Shown here in pieces: positions 7,418 to 15,254 of a stretch of 46,615 nucleotides of DNA (its first letter is position 1; each line of letters opens with the position of its first letter). The notes beneath the pieces were generated by a model, which saw only the letters and a list, made by a program, of their open reading frames with translations, did not search any database and was not told where the DNA came from. The position numbers were made by a program, and so were the translations under genes. The stretch is from Chamaesiphon sp. 336R_metabinner_41 (GTDB lineage: Bacteria > Cyanobacteriota > Cyanobacteriia > Cyanobacteriales > Chamaesiphonaceae): positions 1 to 46,615 of the forward strand of contig JANYDE010000021.1 in the NCBI GenBank assembly GCA_025359915.1, in the 5' to 3' direction.

Positions 7418-7504
7418 GAAGCGGAGCCGATAACCCCGCTTCACCTATATATTACAGAACAAAAAATAGTTCCAATCCTCATCAGCGGCTAATTGCCACT
7501 AATG
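7418..7504 (-). ncRNA. crRNA-like regulatory RNA (CreR/CreA-type) in the cas3-cas5 gap
   Basis: Read on the minus strand: a 5' arm CATTAGTGGC (7504-7495), loop AATTA, and a 3' arm GCCGCTGATG (7489-7480). These make ten pairs, two of them G.U. Next comes AGGATTGGAAC (7479-7469), identical to the 11-nt handle of the array repeats. In all, 15 nt (GATG plus the handle) match the true repeat. The stem sequence differs but the fold is kept. A guide of about 26 nt follows from 7468, beginning TATTTTTTGTTCTGT, then a 9-pair hairpin with arms GAAGCGGGG (7442-7434) and CTCCGCTTC (7426-7418). That hairpin resembles the 3' stem kept on mature type I-C crRNAs. The unit has no second handle. The ends of the transcript are inferred from structure. 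Confidence 0.8.
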
Positions 7505-7649
7505 CTTGAGACTTCTAAGCTTATCATGAGCATTCTCGCATCTGGTATTACTGCGACAACCCGTGGGTACCCATTAAGGGCACCCCTACAGGTTGCCTGT
7601 GTAGCAAGGTAGATTGTTTTAACGATCGAGATCGAACCCAAAATACAGT
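7505..7649 (-). other. Gap between cas3 and the crRNA-like RNA
   Basis: No substantial reading frame. On the minus strand a hairpin GGGTGCCC-TTAAT-GGGTACCC (7585-7565, one G.U pair) follows cas3 by 64 nt and has no T-run after it. An 8-codon ORF (ATG at 7574, stop ending at 7548) overlaps it, with AGGGG about 8 nt upstream. This stretch should contain the promoter of the crRNA-like RNA, unless that RNA is cut from the miaB-cas3 transcript. No promoter is evident. Confidence 0.4.
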
Positions 7650-9899
7650 CTACAGCATTAAATCTGCTGGATCGTAATCGATCGATCTCGCACCAATCCC
7701 AATCCCCTTAACGGGGTGATAAGTACCGCCCCAGACATATAATCCAGGTGCTATTTCAGCACATAGCTCTTTCGCTTGCAGAAACTCATAATTTCGCAGG
7801 CTAACCATATAGGGTTGTAAAAAGCGATAGTCTCCTGCGTTTATATCTCGATAATTAAGCTCCCGTAGGCGTTTTCGCACCTTATCGTCATACTCAATAA
7901 TGACTGAGGTAGTGTCATCACTAATCAATCGAAACTTCTTAGCTACTTCTGGAAAGTCTAACCGCTTGCGTAAATCCTGAATCTGATGAATATCTACGCC
8001 AGGTTGATAGAGACACTGAAAATATTCTTCAAAAATACTAGGATCGTGGAGATTGAGATTTTCTCTTTTTAGTAAGCGGATAGTTTCATCTACTGCTGTT
8101 TGATATTCTCCTTGCGGTACCTTGCCTTCAGCGGGATGAAAAATTACTACTCTACCCAATCCTAGCTTTCCTTCTCGATTGCATCTTCCTGCGGCTTGGA
8201 CGATTCGATCGAGTGGCCCCACGGCACGATATACTGCTGGAAAATCTAGATCTACGCCAGCTTCAACAACTTGAGTAGAAACTAAGATACATGGAAGGTT
8301 ATTTTTCAATCTTGCTTTGACTGTCGCCAAAACTTCCCGCCGATGTTTACCACAGAGTAATGTGGAAAGGTGGAAAATATCTGCTCTGTCGAAATCTTCG
8401 CTATGACTATTTAAAGTATCTAAAACAGCTAAAGTATCTTTGCGAGTATTTAAAACAATTAAAGCTTGATGATGCTGGTGAGTGATTAAATCGTCGATTA
8501 ATTCACTCCACAACCAACCTTGAAGATGTAGCTCATAATTTACTCGCTGAAGACTCTGAAAGTGCTGGATGGCTAAATCTGGAGCGATAATATCGCGGAT
8601 ATTTTTCAATCCTTTCAAATATCCCGTGTCTCCACTGAATGCTGGTTGTGTCGCGGTACAAAGAACTACTGTTACCTGATATCGATCGCATAATTCGCCC
8701 AATACACTTAAAATTGGTGATAGTAAGCCGACGGGCAAAGTCTGAACTTCATCTAAGATAATTACACTCTTAACGATATTATGCAGCTTCCGACATTTGC
8801 TAGGGCGGTTAGCAAATAAACTTTCAAATAACTGCACCGTGGTAGTAACAATTAATGGTGCATCCCAATTTTGAGTAGCTAATCTAGCTTTAGCATACTG
8901 CTGTCTAGCATCATCATTAGTTTCCTCTTGATCGTTTTGATAAAACTGTTCGGTATTAGCCGCACTATGATGTTCTAGTACCGTATTATCACCTAAAATA
9001 TCTCGATAAACATTTACTGTCTGCTCGATGATACTAGTATAAGGTACAGCAATAATCACCCGATCGAGTCCATATTTGAGTGCATGTTTGAGCGCGAAAG
9101 CTAAACCGCTGAGGGTTTTACCGCCGCCAGTCGGTACAGCTAATCGAAATACTCCACCAGGTAATTCAGCCGCATCGGTACAAGCTTGATAAACTTCTCG
9201 CCGAACTTGATTGACTGATGATATCTCGGCTGATTGAATTACTTTTTCTCGATCGATTTTAAGCTTCGTCCATAAATCTGTTAGATCGATTCTCTTACAG
9301 AGAGGCTCCGCCAAAAATTGTTGTCTCTGAATCGTTTGTTCTGGTTTAAAATGCTCTTCAGTATCTAAGTAATCTGCATCGACTAAACAAGAAAATAATA
9401 ATCGAGTTAATAGATCGTAGCTGTAACAATCTGTAAGTAAACTTCGTACTAAAGGATTAAAATCTTCATCGATCTGCAATTTTCCTAATTCTTGCTCGGC
9501 ATTAGCACAAGCAACTTTATAATCTTCTTCATGCTTTGGATCGTCAAACTTACTCTTAAGTGTCGCCTTTGCTGGTAGTCCAGCATGATGCCCATAAATT
9601 AACAAAGCTAGAGGAGTTAGTTTGTATAAGTCCCAAGCAAGTTTAGCTCCATGAATAGCATGTGGAACTTTTTTGATATACGAACCAGTTCCACTATGGC
9701 ACTCGTCTAAATACGTCTGAAAATTAGGATTATACTTACCTAAGTCATGCCATAAGCCTGCGTAGTAACCTAATTTCCCTACCTTAAACTTATCGGCAAA
9801 TTTCTCAGTTAAATTAGCAACGTCACCCAAATGCTGCTTGAGTTTGTGCCATTGATCATCACCTTTGCCTGGAGTGTGAGCATTAAACTTATATTTCAT
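7650..9899 (-). CDS. cas3: CRISPR-associated helicase-nuclease Cas3 (HD domain fused)
   Basis: Cas3 degrades DNA bound by the type I-C effector. The 749-aa protein has an N-terminal HD nuclease domain (His23, HDLGK at 51-55, GHHAGLP at 103-109). An SF2 helicase follows: PTGGGKT at 256-262 (Walker A), DEVQ at 383-386, LCTATQP, and QVVEAGVDLD with QAAGRCNREG (motifs V and VI). All key residues look intact. It begins 10 bp after the miaB stop and may be co-transcribed with it. It is separated from the other cas genes by a 311-bp gap, so the interference nuclease may be expressed independently of the effector and adaptation genes. Confidence 0.97.
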   Translation of the reverse strand: MKYKFNAHTPGKGDDQWHKLKQHLGDVANLTEKFADKFKVGKLGYYAGLWHDLGKYNPNFQTYLDECHSGTGSYIKKVPHAIHGAKLAWDLYKLTPLALLIYGHHAGLPAKATLKSKFDDPKHEEDYKVACANAEQELGKLQIDEDFNPLVRSLLTDCYSYDLLTRLLFSCLVDADYLDTEEHFKPEQTIQRQQFLAEPLCKRIDLTDLWTKLKIDREKVIQSAEISSVNQVRREVYQACTDAAELPGGVFRLAVPTGGGKTLSGLAFALKHALKYGLDRVIIAVPYTSIIEQTVNVYRDILGDNTVLEHHSAANTEQFYQNDQEETNDDARQQYAKARLATQNWDAPLIVTTTVQLFESLFANRPSKCRKLHNIVKSVIILDEVQTLPVGLLSPILSVLGELCDRYQVTVVLCTATQPAFSGDTGYLKGLKNIRDIIAPDLAIQHFQSLQRVNYELHLQGWLWSELIDDLITHQHHQALIVLNTRKDTLAVLDTLNSHSEDFDRADIFHLSTLLCGKHRREVLATVKARLKNNLPCILVSTQVVEAGVDLDFPAVYRAVGPLDRIVQAAGRCNREGKLGLGRVVIFHPAEGKVPQGEYQTAVDETIRLLKRENLNLHDPSIFEEYFQCLYQPGVDIHQIQDLRKRLDFPEVAKKFRLISDDTTSVIIEYDDKVRKRLRELNYRDINAGDYRFLQPYMVSLRNYEFLQAKELCAEIAPGLYVWGGTYHPVKGIGIGARSIDYDPADLML

Positions 9900-9909
9900 C
9901 TCAGCAAAA

Positions 9910-11262
9910 TTATTCGAGTTTCGTTACCATATCACCTGTGAGACTAAATGCGCGCACCTCACTAATTTTGACAGGGACGACTTTTCCACGGAGTTCTTCA
10001 ATATCGCCGTTGAAGAATGTGAGGCGATTGCCGCCAGTTCTGCCAAGCACTTGGTCGGGATTTTTGGTGTTGCGTTCTTCCACTAGGACGGATTCTACTC
10101 GATCGAGATACCGCCCAGATCGCTCGATCGCCGTTTGAGAGACGAGATGATTGATTCGTTGGAGTCTGTCGAGTTTGATTTCTTCACTGAGTTGATTTGT
10201 CCACACCGCCGCAGGTGTATTGGGGCGGGGGGAATAGGCGGCTGTATTCACCATGTCAAAGCCGATATCGGAAATTAAGGTGAGGGTGCGTTCAAATTGC
10301 TCCTCGGTTTCGCCAGGAAATCCGACGATCGCATCGGCACTGACCGACGCATCGGGCATATACTGACGAATAGTATCGATAATCCGCCGATATTTTTCGT
10401 GGGTGTAGCCCCGTGACATCGCTTTGAGGATGTCGTTATCTCCTGACTGGAAGGGGATATGGAAATGTTCGCAGACTTTGGGCAATTCATGACAGGCTTT
10501 GATCAATCGCTCTGTAAAGTAGCGCGGATGACTGGTAGCGAACCGAATCCGCTCGATCCCTTCGATATCATGAATATAGTAGAGTAAATCTGTCAGTGTG
10601 TTCAGATGGCGACCTTCGGCTGTCGAGCCAGGTAAATCTCGCCCATAAGCGTCGATATTTTGACCGAGGAGGGTGATTTCCTTGTAGCCTTGACGGGCTA
10701 AATCTTTGATTTCTGTCCGAATCGCTTCAGGCGTGCGGGACTGCTCGATCCCGCGCACATTTGGTACCACGCAGTAGGTACAGCGTTCGTTACAACCGTA
10801 GATCACGTTTACCCACGCAGTCACGCTACTATCGCGTCGCGGTTTGGTAATATCTTCGATGATGTGAATCGGCTCAGTGGCGACTACCTGTGCGCCAGCA
10901 AATACCTGCTGTAAGAGGTCTTCCAGGCGATTTGCGTGTTGTGGCCCCATAATGATGTCGAGTTCGGGAATCCGCCGGAGCAAGGCTTCTCCCTCCTGCT
11001 GGGCGACGCAGCCTGCCATAATCAAGATCAGATCGGGATTATCTTTTTTGCGACGGGTTTGTTTGCCTAGATAGGAGTAAACTTTTTGCTCGGCGAGATC
11101 CCTGATGGTACAGGTATTGTAGAGTACTAGATCTGATGTAAACGGATCGTCCGACCATTGAAATCCCATGTCTTCGAGTATTCCACCCATGCGCTCGGAA
11201 TCAGCTTTGTTCATCTGACAGCCAAATGTGGTGATGTGATAGCTTCGATTTGCAGGAGTCAT
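9910..11262 (-). CDS. miaB: tRNA-2-methylthio-N6-dimethylallyladenosine synthase MiaB
   Basis: MiaB is a radical-SAM methylthiotransferase that adds the 2-methylthio group to i6A37 in tRNAs reading UNN codons. The 450-aa protein has the N-terminal UPF0004 domain with three cysteines for the auxiliary 4Fe-4S cluster (Cys15, Cys51, Cys85). The radical-SAM motif CNERCTYC has Cys157, Cys161 and Cys164. Further signatures are [11 protein letters not shown] and [14 protein letters not shown]. The C-terminal ~65 residues, ending in [18 protein letters not shown], form the TRAM domain. It is a housekeeping gene; the unusual point is that cas3 follows it by 10 bp on the same strand. Confidence 0.97.
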   Translation of the reverse strand: MTPANRSYHITTFGCQMNKADSERMGGILEDMGFQWSDDPFTSDLVLYNTCTIRDLAEQKVYSYLGKQTRRKKDNPDLILIMAGCVAQQEGEALLRRIPELDIIMGPQHANRLEDLLQQVFAGAQVVATEPIHIIEDITKPRRDSSVTAWVNVIYGCNERCTYCVVPNVRGIEQSRTPEAIRTEIKDLARQGYKEITLLGQNIDAYGRDLPGSTAEGRHLNTLTDLLYYIHDIEGIERIRFATSHPRYFTERLIKACHELPKVCEHFHIPFQSGDNDILKAMSRGYTHEKYRRIIDTIRQYMPDASVSADAIVGFPGETEEQFERTLTLISDIGFDMVNTAAYSPRPNTPAAVWTNQLSEEIKLDRLQRINHLVSQTAIERSGRYLDRVESVLVEERNTKNPDQVLGRTGGNRLTFFNGDIEELRGKVVPVKISEVRAFSLTGDMVTKLE

Positions 11263-11424
11263 GGGGGAGGGGGGAAGAATTGGTTGAGGCGTGGGACTCC
11301 ATTATAGGCGATCGAATGTATAGCTTAGTTCTCATTCGCGTCGTCGATCGTGCTGAGACTCAATTTTTTTCGGCTGAGTTACAATTTTTGTATCCCCGTG
11401 TTTTCCAACCTTACTGTTTAACTA

Positions 11425-12213
11425 ATGAGACAATACTGGCAAAAATTGATAATTTTATTAGTTGCGCTGGGTGTGACAATTGCGCAGCCTGGATGGAGCG
11501 ACTCGCCACCAGTTCGGGATCCAGTCTTTTCTGAAGCTTTTTGTTTGAAAATATTTGGCGAAGTTGCAGAAAAGGCGAGGTCTAGCAGTTGGCAGATCTC
11601 CGATCGTGATCGACATATATTAACTCAATGCCGTACCAAATTTCCACCTACCGCAAATTCCCAAATTCCGCTCCCAACAGCCGATGAATGTGTCTATGTC
11701 GTCAAAACTCTGGTAGAAGGTGGTTTGAGTAAGGTCAAAGAAATAGAATTGCCAGAAGAACAGGTAAGATCGATCGAACGCTGCGATGAGGTGATCAAAT
11801 ATTATTCGCTATCATCCGAAAATATGTTGCCGACATTAAAATCTAGCGATAAGATTGTTGTCGATCGAACTATCTATCAAACTCAAGTACCACAGCGGGG
11901 AGATATTTTGGCATTAAATTCTCCCCATCCTACTCAGTCAGATCAATACCCAGAACTCTTAACCCGCAGAGCCATTGGATTACCGCGTGAAAGAATTAAG
12001 ATTGAGCAGGGAATTGTGTATATTAACGGCAAATTGTACAAGGAAAATTATGTTACTCAAGCTGTTGACTTCAATAAATCTATTTCTGTACCTGAGAATA
12101 AGTATCTAGTCTTAGATGACAATCGGACTAGCTCGACAACTAAATCCAGTTGGAGTCTCGTTTCCCGCGAAGCAATCGTCGGTAAAGTTGTTTGGCATTT
12201 TGGGAGTAAGTAG
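11425..12213 (+). CDS. Signal peptidase I homologue lacking the catalytic Ser/Lys dyad
   Basis: A 262-aa protein with an N-terminal hydrophobic segment (KLIILLVALGVTIA, about 7-20), then about 110 residues of unassigned sequence with four cysteines, then a C-terminal S26/LepB-type domain. Conserved boxes are recognisable: SSENMLPTLKSSDKIVVDR, RGDILAL, TRRAIGLPRERIKI, LDDNRTSS and AIVGKVVW. Where active enzymes have S-G-S-M-x-P the sequence has S-E-N-M-L-P, so the nucleophilic Ser is Asn133 (codon 11821-11823). The general-base Lys of KRVIGLP is Arg181 (codon 11965-11967). It should therefore not cleave signal peptides by the known mechanism. It may bind signal peptides or serve as a periplasmic scaffold. 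It is divergent from miaB. Confidence 0.88.
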   Translation: MRQYWQKLIILLVALGVTIAQPGWSDSPPVRDPVFSEAFCLKIFGEVAEKARSSSWQISDRDRHILTQCRTKFPPTANSQIPLPTADECVYVVKTLVEGGLSKVKEIELPEEQVRSIERCDEVIKYYSLSSENMLPTLKSSDKIVVDRTIYQTQVPQRGDILALNSPHPTQSDQYPELLTRRAIGLPRERIKIEQGIVYINGKLYKENYVTQAVDFNKSISVPENKYLVLDDNRTSSTTKSSWSLVSREAIVGKVVWHFGSK

Positions 12214-12343
12214 GTTTTAGTGGTTTAGTGGATAGTGGTTTGGTGAATGAATTACTGCATTGGTGGTGTGTCAATACGGTAAGCGCAAAGCGCAGGCTGT
12301 GCCTACGGCAGGCTAACGCCAAGACCGCACTTTTCACTATTCA
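12214..12343. repeat. Heptad-type and dispersed repeats between convergent genes
   Basis: Short direct repeats of the TTTAGTGG/ATAGTGG type follow the signal-peptidase-like gene, and AGTGAATAGTG-type sequence lies near the hmpF end. The AAGTGCGGTCTTGG motif, read on the minus strand, recurs as AAGTGCGGTTTTGG near 33523. This looks like non-coding repeat sequence between convergent genes; no clear terminator was found. Confidence 0.55.
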
Positions 12344-14068
12344 CTAAATTGGTGTACCATGAACTAGATTATTGAGCAATGATTCGATGTGCTCCATCGC
12401 TTGTTGGTTCTCTGGTTGGTGTTGGGCGGCATCTGCTAAACCACCTAATTGTTGCTTGAATGTATTGATATGATCTTGTAATGGCTGAATCATTTCTTGA
12501 TACAATTCAATTTTAGCAACTAGCTCGGTAGACATTTGCTTGGTGGCTTGATGTTGGAGTTCTAGTTCTTGAACTTGTTTGGATTCGCGGAGATAAGCCT
12601 CCACTTGTTGTTCAATTTTAGCCTTGGTTTGTTCGATCGTGCCGCGCAGATTTTGGATATCTGTTTCCATTTCAGTTATTTCTGATTGCTGCTGTTGGCG
12701 ATTGTTTTCCAATAGAGCCAAAATAGCTTCCCATTCGATCTGCGATTTGTCGGCTGCTTCCGGTGCATGACCTTGGCGTTGACGCAAAACTCGATTGTGA
12801 ATTTGCAAGAAAGTTTGGCGTTCGCGCATCGTTTGACGTTGACCATCGAGGGTATGGTCGAGCATATTATAGCCATCTTGTTCGTCAGCTAATTCGGCTT
12901 CCAATTTAAGTTTGTCAAATTCATTGGCTGTCGAGATTGTTTGACGAAGTTCGTCGATTACGACTTGCTTTTCTTGCAATTCTTCTTCTTCGAGATGGAC
13001 AAAATGTACCGATCGATCTACTTCAGCTTGTAGGCTAATTACCGTCGATTGCAATTCACTAATGGGCATTGCTTCCAACAGATCGATATCAATTTTTTGG
13101 GTGTCGCCGATATCGGTACCACCACCTTTAGACATCAGATAAATTTTCTGATAATTTTCTTGTTCGATTTGGAGTCGGATCGTCAGACGTTGAACATATT
13201 CTTGTTGCATACTGAGGGTATGCTGTTGAACTTCCCAAGCAGTTTGGGTTTCTTCGAGCGAAGTTTGTAACTCTTGAAGTTGTTGTTTGCGACGATCGAT
13301 TTCCTGTTGTTGCCGATCGAGTTCAGCTTTGGTTTCGAGGACTCGTTGTTGCAATTGTTGGAGTTGAGCGGTATGTCGATCTAGTAATTCCTGTTGAACT
13401 TCGATCGCACTAACAGTACTTTCTAATTGTTGGGGATTTAACGAACTAGTTGCACTACCTAATTGATGCAATGCCGCCCGAATTTCCATTACTTGCTGTT
13501 CGCTCAAAGCACCAGATCCACCACCCATCGACTGCTGCTGTTCGAGTTGCTGCTCTTTTTGTTGCAATTGCTCCCACCGCGCCGCTAATTCCTGCCGAGA
13601 CTGCTCGTGCTGTCCGAGTGTAGCTTCCAAAGCCTGCGCTTCTTGGGTCAATCTGTCGAGTTCGGCACGAGTTTGTTCTAAATCTTCTTCCCGTCCATAA
13701 ATTTCTTCCTGCCGCAATTGCAATTGCTGACTTTGGAGACTCAGCGATTGTCGCCAGCTCTCAATTTCATCAGCTTCCTTTTTATATTTCTCAATTTGGC
13801 GCGAGAGATTTTGGAGAATTCCCACCAGATGCTTCCCAGCCTCGCGTAATTGCGATTGAACCTGGCGATTGGCATTCATATCGACCAGCACCAAGACCCC
13901 TGGACTGTAGTTATTTGCCTCCTCAGGCGCGGCAACTAGTTCTTCACCTGGAATTGCACTCCAGTTTTGTTCGCTCCGCTGACAGGCTAATAGCTTAAGT
14001 TCAGCCTTACTTCTACCGCTAATATTAAACCCAGATTTTGGCTTTTGGACTTCTGCTAGATACAACAC
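12344..14068 (-). CDS. hmpF: Pilus motility taxis protein HmpF
   Basis: HmpF is a cyanobacteria-specific coiled-coil protein that, in filamentous species, gathers at cell poles and is needed for type IV pilus activity and directed motility. The 574-aa product starts with the family hallmark VLYLAEVQKPKSGFNISG and continues with AELKLLACQRSEQNWSAIPGE and VLVLVDMNANRQVQ. Almost all of residues 90-540 is a glutamine- and glutamate-rich coiled coil. I start it at the GTG at 14068, with AAGGGA 8 nt upstream. The frame is open for 47 more codons, but those encode a family-unlike hydrophobic stretch. It is divergent from hmpBCDE, as in other cyanobacterial hmp loci. Confidence 0.93.
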   Translation of the reverse strand: MLYLAEVQKPKSGFNISGRSKAELKLLACQRSEQNWSAIPGEELVAAPEEANNYSPGVLVLVDMNANRQVQSQLREAGKHLVGILQNLSRQIEKYKKEADEIESWRQSLSLQSQQLQLRQEEIYGREEDLEQTRAELDRLTQEAQALEATLGQHEQSRQELAARWEQLQQKEQQLEQQQSMGGGSGALSEQQVMEIRAALHQLGSATSSLNPQQLESTVSAIEVQQELLDRHTAQLQQLQQRVLETKAELDRQQQEIDRRKQQLQELQTSLEETQTAWEVQQHTLSMQQEYVQRLTIRLQIEQENYQKIYLMSKGGGTDIGDTQKIDIDLLEAMPISELQSTVISLQAEVDRSVHFVHLEEEELQEKQVVIDELRQTISTANEFDKLKLEAELADEQDGYNMLDHTLDGQRQTMRERQTFLQIHNRVLRQRQGHAPEAADKSQIEWEAILALLENNRQQQQSEITEMETDIQNLRGTIEQTKAKIEQQVEAYLRESKQVQELELQHQATKQMSTELVAKIELYQEMIQPLQDHINTFKQQLGGLADAAQHQPENQQAMEHIESLLNNLVHGTPI

Positions 14069-14711
14069 GTTAATATTCCCTTGTCTTATATAAATAAATT
14101 TAGGTTTTGTCGAGCATACAGAATCGAATAAGTGAATCCATATTATAAATCTGAGCCAACGGACAGTTTGAGCAGTTGTCCCAACCACTATATATACAGC
14201 AACTGCCAACTGTCATCAGCATGAAATTCTGGAAATGTGCAGTTTCTCGTTGCTACTAGACTGGGAAGGCAAACATCGCCTTACTCTATTATTCCCACTC
14301 CCAGCCACCATATCCACATCGATTGCCAAATGTCTTCAGCAGAGAATATCGCAAGAATTTCGATCGATCTTGGAGATTATGAAACAAATCAGTGAATGTG
14401 TGGGAAAACTGAATGTAGCGGACAAAAATTTAGCAAAGGTGCTCAAAATTGGTCGAATCTCTGATCAGATCCCCCTCCAATCTACTTTTATCAGTAATTT
14501 TACCGATACTAAGCTGAACCATCGACCCGCTGAAAGTTGCCTCTGTAGAGAGATTTAGTCATCATGCATCTAGTTTTTGGAGAATGTTCTTATAATTATT
14601 AGCTATGAAACTTATTTATGCTTTGTAACAAATATCAACAGTTTCAGACCCATCCCCTTTCTTCTCTTCCCCTTTTGTTAGTATCCATCTACCTTATTGA
14701 TTAGCAGATAT
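14069..14711. other. Divergent intergenic region between hmpF and hmpB
   Basis: 643 bp that must hold the divergent hmpF and hmpB promoters. A 107-codon plus-strand ORF (14235-14558) has no recognisable family and is not called. An imperfect direct repeat of about 40 bp occurs at 14181-14220 and 14301-14340 (shared GCCAA and TCAGC cores, 120 bp apart). In better-known hmp loci an hmpA gene (PatA-type regulator) would precede hmpB; I see no remnant of it. Before hmpB the sequence is pyrimidine-rich. Confidence 0.5.
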
Positions 14712-15077
14712 ATGAAAACAGTTCTAGTTGTGGATGATAGTACCGCCCAGCGGGAAATGATCAAAGAGCTACTCCAAGCTAGTGGGATGACCGTCAATGT
14801 CGCTATGGATGGAGAACAAGCGATCGCCGTCGCACTGGAAATTATTCCAGATATTGTCGTCCTCGACGTGGTTATGCCCAAAATGAATGGTTATGAAGTT
14901 TGTCGAAAACTTAAATCAGATCCCAAAACTCAAGATGTGCCAGTGATTTTATGCAGTTCCAAAAGTGAGGATTTTGATAAACATTGGGGGATGCGACAAG
15001 GTGCTGATGCTTATGTCTGTAAACCGTTTGAGCCAGTAGAATTACTCAGCACAATCAAACAGTTATTGCGAAAGTAA
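14712..15077 (+). CDS. hmpB: CheY/PilH-like response regulator HmpB
   Basis: A 121-aa single receiver domain that would accept phosphate from the HmpE kinase and act on pilus output or serve as a phosphate sink. It begins MKTVLVVDDSTAQREM, with the acidic pair in VVDD. It has the phospho-acceptor Asp in VVLDVVMPKMNGYEVC, a Ser-rich switch strand (VILCSSKSED) and the conserved Lys in YVCKPFEP. The ATG at 14712 gives the standard receiver start; an upstream ATG at 14697 would add five residues. The last third of the gene is part of a 137-bp tandem duplication continuing into hmpC. Confidence 0.93.
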   Translation: MKTVLVVDDSTAQREMIKELLQASGMTVNVAMDGEQAIAVALEIIPDIVVLDVVMPKMNGYEVCRKLKSDPKTQDVPVILCSSKSEDFDKHWGMRQGADAYVCKPFEPVELLSTIKQLLRK

Positions 15078-15254
15078 GCCAGAGGTAATGGTGCTCAATT
15101 TAGATTTCTTGACCAGTATTTTCGGGCATGAGACAAGATGTAGATACCTAGGTCTGCAAATATTTCGAGCCAGTAAAATTACTCAGCAAGATCGAACAGT
15201 TATTGCGAAAACAAGCGAGAGGTAATGGTGCTCAATTTAGATTTTTTGACCAGT
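14981..15254. repeat. 137-bp tandem duplication at the hmpB/hmpC junction
   Basis: Unit A (14981-15117) and unit B (15118-15254) align without gaps; by hand count 113 of 137 positions agree. Each unit contains the 3' end of hmpB, the ribosome binding site AGAGGTA and the first ten codons of hmpC. In unit B the hmpB part is dead: an in-frame TAG replaces a Tyr codon, and the original stop has become CAA. In unit A the hmpC start (ATG 15088) opens a short frame that runs into unit B. The hmpC start region and the ACTCAGC and AGTTATTGCG blocks are almost unchanged, while the rest has drifted. Confidence 0.93.

Noticed and set aside
7418-7442. Hairpin after the guide as a rho-independent terminator
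   Set aside because: The nearest T-run begins about 12 nt after the stem. The position fits a crRNA 3' stem better, although termination further on cannot be excluded.
14235-14558. 107-codon ORF upstream of hmpB, considered as an hmpA remnant
   Set aside because: No PatA or receiver motif is visible, there is no ribosome binding site, and it covers the expected divergent promoter region.
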